Below are positions 6,801 through 12,520 of a DNA stretch of 12,520 bases, piece after piece; within the stretch, counting starts at the first letter, position 1, and the number at the start of each line of letters is the position of its first letter. This DNA is from Halothece sp. MAG (GTDB taxonomy: Bacteria > Cyanobacteriota > Cyanobacteriia > Cyanobacteriales > Rubidibacteraceae). Where the stretch lies: contig JAHEOB010000251.1 in NCBI GenBank assembly GCA_018610095.1, forward strand, positions 1 to 12,520, read 5' to 3'. Position numbers and translations under genes: made by a program. The notes under the pieces were generated by a model, which ran no database searches, was not told the DNA's origin, and saw nothing but the letters and a program-made list of their open reading frames with translations.

Positions 6801-8946
6801 AAAAGCTTGCTTGTTGTAGGAGTCCCGCTAATTCTGAAAATTCTAGGCAGTGGCTAATAAAATCTACCCGTAAGGTAATAATGAGTTTGAGGCGATCGCG
6901 AGCATAATTAATTGCTCCCAATAATAGTTCCAGAAATTGAGACCGTTCCACAGGAGAAGCAAGGGTAAATAGTTCCTCGAATTGATCAACAATGAGAACT
7001 ATCATGGGTTCTGGATAGGAACGAAGCCAACGAACCAATCCTTCAACCCCTTGATAGAGAAATCCCTCAAGTTGATTTTGTGTTTCCTGAGAACTAGCCA
7101 ATTGCTGTGTCAGGCTGTTTAAGGGATGCTCTCCCGGTCGAAGATAGCAAATTCGCCATTGTTCACTGCCAGGAAGCTGTTTCCCTGCCTGAAGTTGTGC
7201 CATGATTCCTGCTTGCACAACTGATGATTTACCACTACCAGAAGCCCCAACCACTGCAAGAAATGACCGTTCATATAGCTCAGCGACTAGTTGTTGCGTT
7301 AATTGTTCTCGACCATAAAAATAGGCAGAATCTTCCAATTGGAAAGGTTTTAATCCCACATACGGACAAATCCCTAAATCAAGGTTAGATCGAGAATTGT
7401 CTTGTAGTTGGGTATTAGCTGGTAAAATTTCAATGACCCCTCGTCCCCCAGCAAGCCAAATATCAAGTTTGATTGAGGTTTCAGCTAAATCGCCTTTCAG
7501 TTGATAAAGCCAGTTTGCCACCGCTAATCCAGTTTTTTGATCAGCGTGGCTTAGCGTTTCGACGATGGTTTCGGTAAAGTGATCAGGTGTTTCTTCTCCC
7601 GAATCAGCCACAATCAGACACTGACCATAATCAGTTCCCAGTTTTAATTCTTCTATCCACTCTTGGAGATTGGGAGTACCAGTACAATTGATGATAATAA
7701 TTTGTTTGACAGCTTTAGCACGAGACAATTGCTGACGAAGCCAAGAACGAGAAAGTCGAGTTCCTGGGACTATAGTCAGATAAACCTCTCCTGCTTCATC
7801 GACTTCCACATTTCCTTTGATATAAAGTAATGCCGTTTCTGTTTTACCATGAGTATTTTCGACAATTCCGGTTTCCCTTAAGCGTAAACACGTTTGAATT
7901 TTTTCCTGAAGCTGAGTGGAAGACATTTGTTTGGGAAACCAGTAATCAAGTTCAAACTGACTCCTGCCTCGTAAAACTTTTCCCAGTTCTAAACTGGTTT
8001 GATTTTGAGGATTGGCTTCAATCATTAAAGCCCGACGAGAATCCTGTGAGGAATCAGCTTGCGTTGTTTTCCCTAAAACCAGTTCCCCAACGCCTTCAAC
8101 AATACGTTTTGGCGTTTGTAAGGGATATTCTGCTTGGAGATTGGTTTCCCCACGATTACGCTTTTGTTGATTGATCAGTCGCAGTTGCTGATTGGTTTGA
8201 TCAATATATTGTAGGGTTTGATGATAAACGTAGCGATAGAGTTGATCCGCTTCAATGATTCCTTGGGTATTGGCTGCCTCCCCCCTTAAGCCTTGAATGA
8301 GATAATAGGTAAAAATGCCATGACCAATCTCTGGAAACTCCCAAGATTGCTGAGCGCGATCGCAAGATAACAAGGCATAAAACCCTTGGCTACGAGCAGC
8401 CTGTTCTTGTAACCGTTCAATGAGTTGGGGAGTCACATTATTAAGTGTTGGTTGCCAACTAACCCCACCACTGTGACAAGCATCTAGGCAAACAAATTGA
8501 ATTGTTGCAGCACATTCCCCTAGCCGTTGTAAGACTTCTGAAATGGGTAATCCTGTTCCTAATAAATCAGATGGCGTTGTATCATTTAGACAAAGAACGG
8601 CTTGTTGTGTTTGTTGTTCAACAACACCATGACCTGAAAAGTAAAAAACGACCTGATCCGTTTCCTTAGCATGAGTCGCAATTTGCTTAAGACTTTCTCT
8701 CACAGCAGCTAAGCTAGGAGAATTAGCTGCATAATCATGATAAGTTAAAACTTGACGTTGCTGAAATCCTTGAGTGGCTTCCTCTAGTGCTTTACCTAAT
8801 TCCTGACAATCCGCAGCAGAATATTTGAGTGACGTTAAGCTCTGATCTTTATAGTCATTAACCCCAATGAGTAGTGCCCATAGCTGAGCGATATTTGATG
8901 TTTGATAAGTTTGATGAGTGCTACGTTTGACAGCAACAGGACACAT
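3841..8946 (-). CDS. Giant caspase (C14) / pseudo-caspase / nSTAND NTPase / WD40 membrane protein
   Basis: The protein has 1701 residues. Domains in order: (1) caspase-like protease, about 22-260, with WALLIGVNDY, His106 in FSGHGV and Cys157 in LDACHSGG; the Asp two before the Cys is typical of orthocaspases that cut after Arg/Lys. (2) A second caspase-like fold, about 304-510, where the His motif has become YIKGNV and the Cys motif INCTGTP. (3) nSTAND NTPase, about 528-920, with PYVGLKPF, Walker A GASGSGKSS (567-575), Walker B LIVDQFEEL (651-659), ending in VHEILIHNWSTLRWWL. (4) One membrane span, about 998-1019, after an Arg-rich segment. (5) Fourteen WD40 repeats, about 1089-1670, enough for two seven-bladed propellers. 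(6) A GCDRVSNYL tail. STAND proteins switch on ATP-driven assembly; here the effector would be the protease. A GGG lies about 10 bases before the ATG. The stop is 15 bp from that of the convergent barrel gene. Confidence 0.93.
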   Translation of the reverse strand: MCPVAVKRSTHQTYQTSNIAQLWALLIGVNDYKDQSLTSLKYSAADCQELGKALEEATQGFQQRQVLTYHDYAANSPSLAAVRESLKQIATHAKETDQVVFYFSGHGVVEQQTQQAVLCLNDTTPSDLLGTGLPISEVLQRLGECAATIQFVCLDACHSGGVSWQPTLNNVTPQLIERLQEQAARSQGFYALLSCDRAQQSWEFPEIGHGIFTYYLIQGLRGEAANTQGIIEADQLYRYVYHQTLQYIDQTNQQLRLINQQKRNRGETNLQAEYPLQTPKRIVEGVGELVLGKTTQADSSQDSRRALMIEANPQNQTSLELGKVLRGRSQFELDYWFPKQMSSTQLQEKIQTCLRLRETGIVENTHGKTETALLYIKGNVEVDEAGEVYLTIVPGTRLSRSWLRQQLSRAKAVKQIIIINCTGTPNLQEWIEELKLGTDYGQCLIVADSGEETPDHFTETIVETLSHADQKTGLAVANWLYQLKGDLAETSIKLDIWLAGGRGVIEILPANTQLQDNSRSNLDLGICPYVGLKPFQLEDSAYFYGREQLTQQLVAELYERSFLAVVGASGSGKSSVVQAGIMAQLQAGKQLPGSEQWRICYLRPGEHPLNSLTQQLASSQETQNQLEGFLYQGVEGLVRWLRSYPEPMIVLIVDQFEELFTLASPVERSQFLELLLGAINYARDRLKLIITLRVDFISHCLEFSELAGLLQQASFFVPPHLLEQDYRNVIIKPAESVGLEVEPALVEVLLQEIGTATGKLPLLEFVLEQLWEYRQQGKLTLEAYQQQIGGLEGALEKKANAVYENLDPEARSCAQWIFLALTQVGEDIADTSRRISKGDLIVNKYPQALVERTLQELVKANLVILDSEITSYAEVSRSRGTNELSEPEELSEFPLEATIEIVHEILIHNWSTLRWWLEQNRNRLQLQRQLEQAAKLWQQNNQNPDYLWQGARLAQAEEIYIKETDELSESVQAFIEAGLAKRDAQQRQARRRLRRAQAAAATISFLGIAAIAVGSLAFWQRQQALENQVETLNSSAQAFYESEKPLKALKTSLQAEEQLTDIAFSSDYLPIKVASTLQDLLHRSQARNVLTGHTETVSAVDVSSDGEFIASASWDSTIKLWQSNGELLKTLEHHQGSVIDLDFHSNKNQFVSVSNNGTIKQWNQAGTLVQTIKTDQKGLTSVRYSPKGNFIATGTEDGTITIWTFDGKQHEQFVADKEGVDRISISPNGQFIASGSEQSASVKIWQLDGTLVEEFGNYQAGVGDIAFSPNGQSLAVASLSGKIEIQKINGRSKRQLPSQNQPITSIAFTLNGETLITGDKAGTIKYWSLEENPTSPMKTSTAHQGTVRDISVFPNRSFVVSASNDQTLRTWELPETNRSHEEEIYTVAFAPYHNRAAYAGWDDTIKIWNRQGITQQEPEMTLKGHSGSINSLSFSANGQYLVSGSDDKRIKVWNLDHPSSLSQTLKGHKNRVTSVDFSSNDELIASGSEDETIRLWNRSGKLKESFSAHKGGVTSVRFAPKGKILASAGYDGKVKLWQADGTLQQEFKAHEPAVSDIAFSPNGQILASAGWDNTIKLWRVSDGKHLKTLQGHRKAVTDLSFRQDGEVLASASKDETIKLWNVETAETLATLKGYQQPLNSISFSPDGNSLLAGGKKGNLKQWQFDLAALQEKGCDRVSNYLITKVEASKKQSSLCEKQFHH

Positions 8947-9112
8947 AGGCTTTTTACCCTTTTACTCGATTGATTTCTATGAATTAATGCAATTGGCTAT
9001 CTTTTTACCTAGGATTACTTCAGTTCTTGGTCACTAATTTAAATAGTTTTTTTTAACAAAATGAAGTTATTAATTTGATTGTTTAAGACAAAAAGGATTT
9101 AGAAAGTATCTT

Positions 9113-9160
9113 TGACTAACCAATCCCTAAAGCAAAAAGCTAGCCATTGTTAGTTAGTCA
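9113..9160 (-). terminator. Inverted repeat just after the FecR stop codon, possible terminator or processing hairpin
   Basis: TGACTAAC-CAAT (9113-9124) pairs with ATTG-TTAGTTAGTCA (9146-9160) with a 3-base bulge. On the minus strand it starts right after the stop of the FecR gene at 9161. A T-rich stretch falls in the loop and not after the stem, so it is not a standard intrinsic terminator. It may only partly separate the FecR gene from the caspase gene downstream. Confidence 0.35.
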
Positions 9161-10003
9161 TTAATCCTGAATAAATTGAATTTGACCCAGTTCTGTTTCT
9201 ATGCGCTCTGTCATTTTGTTATTATCTCCATTCTCTTGAGTAGAATCATTATTTGATTGATCTAACTCTTCTTCAAATTTTTCCTGCTGTTTTTGTAGTG
9301 CCGATGAAGCATTTTCTTGTGCTGGTTCTAAGATTTTTCTGAGTTCCGAAGGATATTCATCAAGATCATCACCGGGTCTTAATCCATCTGCAAGTCCACT
9401 AGTTTGATAAAAGATTTCTAGATTAAGTGCTTGAGGATCATCAACTTGATGCTCGCCAATATCTATAGCTTGGCCAGGTTGCAATTGAATTGTCTCTGAT
9501 TTTTGAATAGGTGAAACTTGAACAGGCTCTTGGTGAGTAGCAAAAACCCCAACTCTAGTCTGATTTTGTTCTGCATTATAAGTAGCCCAGAATGCAGTTC
9601 CCGGTTTGGCAGTTACTTCTACGGTTGGTGTTTTTAAAACTCTATCTTCTCCACCAGGTCTAAGAATGAATAAAGCAGTTCCTTCTGAAAGTTCAAAGCG
9701 TCTAGTACCTGCTCTAAAGTTAAATTCTGTATTAGAAGGGGCTCTTGCTAAAGTACCTTCATTGAATAACAGATCTGCCCTAGAATTAGAACCAGTTTCT
9801 AATTCATATCCAGGAATTAATTTATCGTCATTACTTGCCTGTTCTCCATTAATCAAAACTTGATTGATTAATTTATAAATATTGGCTCGTCTTAAAGTCG
9901 TTTCTGCGAAAGCAGAACTCCCCAAAAACAAAATCAAGAATATAATGGCAGCTGAGGTACTTAATCGATTAAATCGTAAGCGATTGTTTAGTTTTTTAAG
10001 CAT
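9161..10003 (-). CDS. Exported FecR-domain protein with a charged C-terminal tail
   Basis: The 280-residue product has a clear signal peptide: a basic start LKKLNNRLRFNR, the core AAIIFLILFLGSS, and cleavage after AFA at residue 33. The FecR-type domain (about 58-155) contains GSNSRADLLFNEGTLARA, the short PTVEVTAKPGTAF block and QNQTRVGVF. LNLEIFYQTSGLADGLRPG follows, and then an acidic and Gln-rich tail (about 212-280) that could form a coiled coil. It is a clear paralogue of the plus-strand protein at 1929-2807: NSRADL.FNEGT.ARA, ..NQTRVGV and FY.TS.L..GL.PG are shared. The tails differ, as does the pair of Cys found only in the other copy. The caspase/STAND gene lies 214 bp downstream on the same strand. 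It probably acts outside the cytoplasmic membrane, on the side where the WD40 propellers are predicted. The Shine-Dalgarno site is weak. Confidence 0.85.
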   Translation of the reverse strand: MLKKLNNRLRFNRLSTSAAIIFLILFLGSSAFAETTLRRANIYKLINQVLINGEQASNDDKLIPGYELETGSNSRADLLFNEGTLARAPSNTEFNFRAGTRRFELSEGTALFILRPGGEDRVLKTPTVEVTAKPGTAFWATYNAEQNQTRVGVFATHQEPVQVSPIQKSETIQLQPGQAIDIGEHQVDDPQALNLEIFYQTSGLADGLRPGDDLDEYPSELRKILEPAQENASSALQKQQEKFEEELDQSNNDSTQENGDNNKMTERIETELGQIQFIQD

Positions 10004-10038
10004 AATTTTTTTAATAAGTCGTTATCTATTTCTATACA

Positions 10039-10047
10039 ATTATATCA
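10039..10047 (-). promoter_or_regulatory. Extended -10 promoter of the FecR gene
   Basis: The minus strand reads TGATATAAT, a perfect extended -10 box (TG-N-TATAAT), about 35 bases upstream of the ATG at 10003. Transcription would start roughly at 10032. No good -35 hexamer sits at 17 bp, which extended -10 promoters tolerate. It implies that the FecR gene can be transcribed separately from the sigma/DUF1822 pair. Confidence 0.5.
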
Positions 10048-10105
10048 TCATAAATCGTTAATACTTTAAGAATGACAGTATTTATAGCTAACTCTTATCA
10101 AATAA

Positions 10106-10118
10106 AATGGAGACCATT
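10106..10118 (-). terminator. Small hairpin with T-rich tail after the DUF1822 gene
   Basis: On the minus strand AATGG-TCT-CCATT is followed by TTATTT. It lies about 70 bases after the DUF1822 stop and just before the next promoter. The stem is only five pairs, so it is a weak candidate for ending the sigma-DUF1822 transcript. Confidence 0.25.
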
Positions 10119-10189
10119 CTCTATGATTAATATAAATCCTAATATTTGATTTTTTTTAGTAAACTCCCTTAAGCTTGATTGAATTTACT

Positions 10190-11398
10190 TTAAAACCGTA
10201 AAATTTCACGCTCATACCCTTCTGGTTTGGGTTCAGTTTCCCAGACAATTCCCTCATTAGGAGCAATTGCTAATTCAATATAGAGACAGAGTTGTTGAGA
10301 CAATGTTATTGCAGTTACTTCATTCCCTTCAAAAGGTTGAAGATCTTCAGTTAACAGTCGTAAAGTTACCCCTGCCGGAATCAGTTTTCCCGTTTCCATA
10401 GGTTGAAGTTGGAAACGCCAAATTCTATCTGTGGGATCGCCAAATGGTCTAATCTGTAATTCATAAGATTGATTTTCAATTTTTAAACGTCGAGAAAAAG
10501 CAATGGATTTTTCTAGTACTTGAGTTCCTCTTGCACCTTCTAATTCAGGTTGCAAGTCTAATTTTTGCCAACCCACTTGTTGGGCAATTTCGGAAATCCC
10601 TGACTGTAACCATTGCAAGATTGAACGCTGTTCAGCGATTCCTTGACGACGTTCGTATAATCTTTGCCGCCAGCCATCATGAGCCAACAAAGCTCCCCAA
10701 TTTTCAAAGGGAATTGCCAAGCGAGGCTCTAAAACATCGGAATTGCTAAGCCTTTCTAATAAGTTTTCTGCTTGTTGTAAAGAAAGTGTGGCTAGCGAAG
10801 AAACTTCGGCACGCGTTTCTTCTTGAGAACATTGTTCCTGTGCTACCCAAAAAGCGCTGACATCATCAACAATGTCTTCAGCATTTAAGACATAGCAACG
10901 GTTCTCATAGTCATAATTGCCTTGTTGTTTCAGTTGAGCATGAGTCGTGTATCCCCAGGTTTGAATTAAACCATCATCTGGGTTCACTTGAATCGCGAAG
11001 TAGTAATCTCCAACCCAATTAGGAATATCAACCCATTCCTGTGGAACTCTTAATTCACTGGTATCAATCGTTTCATTGGGAATGAGAATAACGCGCTTTT
11101 CATTAATTGTAATGGCAGTCCCACTTATGAATGTCCAAAAACTGGGTAATGATAATCTAGACCAGACAGAGCTAGCATTCTCTGTTTCTTCTTGTAGCCA
11201 TGAGAGTACTGTGTCAAAACATAGCTGATTGATATAGTTTTGCCAGCGTTCCTTAGGAAACGAAAGCTTTTGACTATTTTCCTGAGCGCTTTTTTGGACG
11301 GATTCAGGAATTTCTAATAAAATTTGAGTTGGTTCAGTTGTTGATAAAAAATCAGTATTCATAGGAATTAAGCATAATTCTGCATCGGGTTGACTCAT
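10190..11398 (-). CDS. DUF1822 family protein, partner of the sigma factor
   Basis: The 402-residue soluble protein has no signal peptide or membrane span. It carries sequence I associate with the cyanobacterial DUF1822 family: FPKERWQNYINQLCFDTVLSWLQEE (about 48-72; split here as FPKERWQNYINQL and CFDTVLSWLQEE), then VDIPNWVGDYYFAIQV and GLIQTWGYTTHAQLK (about 123-157). The C-terminal half has beta-rich blocks ending in LYIELAIAPNEGIVWE. The biochemical function of the family is not known to me. Its start lies 5 bp after the stop of the sigma-factor gene, with no Shine-Dalgarno site between, so it is probably translationally coupled and made in ratio with it. A role in controlling that sigma factor is inference from this linkage only. 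A second Met at residue 13 is an alternative start. Confidence 0.82.
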   Translation of the reverse strand: MSQPDAELCLIPMNTDFLSTTEPTQILLEIPESVQKSAQENSQKLSFPKERWQNYINQLCFDTVLSWLQEETENASSVWSRLSLPSFWTFISGTAITINEKRVILIPNETIDTSELRVPQEWVDIPNWVGDYYFAIQVNPDDGLIQTWGYTTHAQLKQQGNYDYENRCYVLNAEDIVDDVSAFWVAQEQCSQEETRAEVSSLATLSLQQAENLLERLSNSDVLEPRLAIPFENWGALLAHDGWRQRLYERRQGIAEQRSILQWLQSGISEIAQQVGWQKLDLQPELEGARGTQVLEKSIAFSRRLKIENQSYELQIRPFGDPTDRIWRFQLQPMETGKLIPAGVTLRLLTEDLQPFEGNEVTAITLSQQLCLYIELAIAPNEGIVWETEPKPEGYEREILRF

Positions 11399-11403
11399 TC
11401 AGT

Positions 11404-12520
11404 TCAGGAAGAATAGTTGAATGTTAACCACTCTTCTAATACACTGCTCATTTCTTTTAATAGGTTTGAATTTAGTGAAATATGCAAGCTATCTTGGCTC
11501 CACTGTGCTAAGGTTTGTAACAGTATTTTCCGAATTTTATTGAGCTGTCGAGAAACAGTATATTGCTTAGTCTCTAGTGCTTTAGCAATTTGGGTTTGAG
11601 TATAACCTTGGGCGTAATAGTAATCTAGAAGGGCTTGCTGTTTAGCATCCAGTTGCGCGATCGCGCTATTTAAAAGATGATTCATTTGCGAATACTGTGC
11701 TTCTCTTTCTTGCTGTTGTTCTGCAGAGATCATTTCTGTCATTGGTGTGGTAGCATTCGGATCTGGTAAAGTATCCACAAAGGCTCGGTCATCACCTTCT
11801 GAAAGGGGTTGATCGGCTGAACTAATGCTTGGATAAAGATAAGATCGCGCTGCACTCGCTAATTTAATTAGCCATGATTCTAAAACTTGTTCTTGTGTAA
11901 CCGCCTCTAGAGAAGGATTTTGTTGATGACGCTTTTGATTGTAGCATTGCGCGATCGCGCTCCAAGTTTCTGCATCGGGTCTGCTCAATTGTCGCGTTTT
12001 CTGTCCCGGTTCTGGAACATAAATTTGATTAAAACATTGCCAAGCTAGAGTATAGGCAGTAATGGTTTCCCAACAATATCCTTGCTGTTGTAACGCTTCA
12101 CTAACTCGTTTTTGACTCAATTTGCGCAATAATCCCCAATCAGAACAAATATCAGTTTCTTGACGTTGGCGTAAGATTCCTTTAATTGTGCTATTAAAAA
12201 CGGCTCTTGCATATCCTTTCAGAGTCGTATTCTGTTGTGGGTTAAACCGTTTGAGAATGGTATCTAAATCCGCGATTGCAATCTGAAAGCAATCTGCCAA
12301 ACTATAGCTAACATTGCTAAAGCTACGAGTAATATGGTACGCAGCCCAATAAGCAGGTTCTTGTAAATAAGCAGATAAATGTTCTCGTGCTAGAAAAGAG
12401 GTTTGACTTTTCCAATAATTATGCCAGTAGCGAGCCCAAAATTGTTCGGACGTCTCTGAAAGTTGCTCTAAGCATTGCTCCATACTACGACGAAGTTTAG
12501 GACTAGTCACCCACCCGTGA
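11404..12520 (-). CDS. Divergent sigma-70 family RNA polymerase sigma factor, probably cut at the right edge
   Basis: This would direct RNA polymerase to a special set of promoters. The region-2-like part (about residues 70-135 counted from GTG 12510) has YSLADCFQIAIADLDTILKRF, split as YSLADCFQIAIADL and DTILKRF, then LKGYARAVFNSTIKGILRQRQETDIC. A long spacer separates it from region 4 (about 285-333), where IAQLDAKQQALLDYYYAQG and the helix-turn-helix YTQTQIAKALETKQYTVSRQL are clear. A further 35 residues follow. The frame remains open past GTG 12510 to the window edge, reading HGWV before TSPKLRRSM. Relatives usually have some tens of residues before this motif, so the true start is probably outside the window; if not, it is the GTG at 12510. 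It is the first gene of a tight pair with DUF1822. No anti-sigma factor with a membrane span is seen nearby. Confidence 0.85.
   Translation of the reverse strand, partial: HGWVTSPKLRRSMEQCLEQLSETSEQFWARYWHNYWKSQTSFLAREHLSAYLQEPAYWAAYHITRSFSNVSYSLADCFQIAIADLDTILKRFNPQQNTTLKGYARAVFNSTIKGILRQRQETDICSDWGLLRKLSQKRVSEALQQQGYCWETITAYTLAWQCFNQIYVPEPGQKTRQLSRPDAETWSAIAQCYNQKRHQQNPSLEAVTQEQVLESWLIKLASAARSYLYPSISSADQPLSEGDDRAFVDTLPDPNATTPMTEMISAEQQQEREAQYSQMNHLLNSAIAQLDAKQQALLDYYYAQGYTQTQIAKALETKQYTVSRQLNKIRKILLQTLAQWSQDSLHISLNSNLLKEMSSVLEEWLTFNYSS

Noticed and set aside
4058..8174. Plus-strand open frames inside the giant caspase-STAND-WD40 gene (4058, 4322, 5257, 7830)
   Set aside because: They are antisense shadows of a well-supported coding sequence and have no family features.
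9606..9863. Plus-strand frame opposite the second FecR gene
   Set aside because: Shadow of the FecR coding sequence, with no signal of its own.
10531..11599. Plus-strand frames opposite the DUF1822 and sigma genes (10531-10749, 11417-11599)
   Set aside because: Antisense shadows, no ribosome site and no recognisable domain.

Overview
The window looks cyanobacterial. Six full copies of the HIP1 octamer GCGATCGC are spread over 12.5 kb (923, 3919, 6892, 8356, 11657, 11951). The gene families also fit: a divergent cyanobacterial-type sigma-70 factor followed by a DUF1822 protein, secreted FecR-domain proteins, and a caspase / nSTAND / WD40 giant protein. The DNA is AT-rich. I do not assign a genus.

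Layout. (1) Positions 1-449, minus strand: N-terminal part of an unrecognised gene that runs off the left edge. (2) 450-978: a control-like region with two 29-bp direct repeats, a third related copy in inverted orientation just before the start codon, and a nested palindrome between them. No convincing gene lies here. (3) 979-1819: a complete 841-bp insertion sequence of the IS5 family, IS427-like. It has perfect 13-bp ends flanked by TA and a transposase split into two frames at a G run, as in programmed -1 frameshifting. (4) 1929-3825, plus strand: a two-gene unit with an exported FecR-domain protein and a probable outer-membrane beta-barrel. (5) 3841-8946, minus strand: a 1701-residue protein that meets the barrel gene tail to tail with 15 bp between. 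In order it has an active-looking caspase, a second caspase-like fold without the catalytic His, an nSTAND P-loop NTPase, one membrane span and 14 WD40 repeats. (6) 9161-10003, minus: a second exported FecR protein, a clear paralogue of the first, with an extended -10 promoter. (7) 10190-11398, minus: a DUF1822 protein starting 5 bp after (8) 11404-12520, minus: a sigma-70 family factor whose frame is still open at the right edge.

How the genes may work together (inference). The sigma factor and DUF1822 protein look co-transcribed and cytoplasmic. The FecR proteins and the barrel are predicted in the periplasm and outer membrane. The giant protein has its protease and ATPase on the N-terminal, positively charged side of its membrane span, which is predicted cytoplasmic, and its two propellers on the other side. 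This resembles an envelope-sensing module: something at the cell surface could trigger a STAND ATPase and a caspase-type protease, with a dedicated sigma factor nearby. The parts recall FecA-FecR-FecI surface signalling, but neither FecR protein here keeps a cytoplasmic anti-sigma segment, so the wiring would differ. No tRNA, rRNA or CRISPR array was seen.
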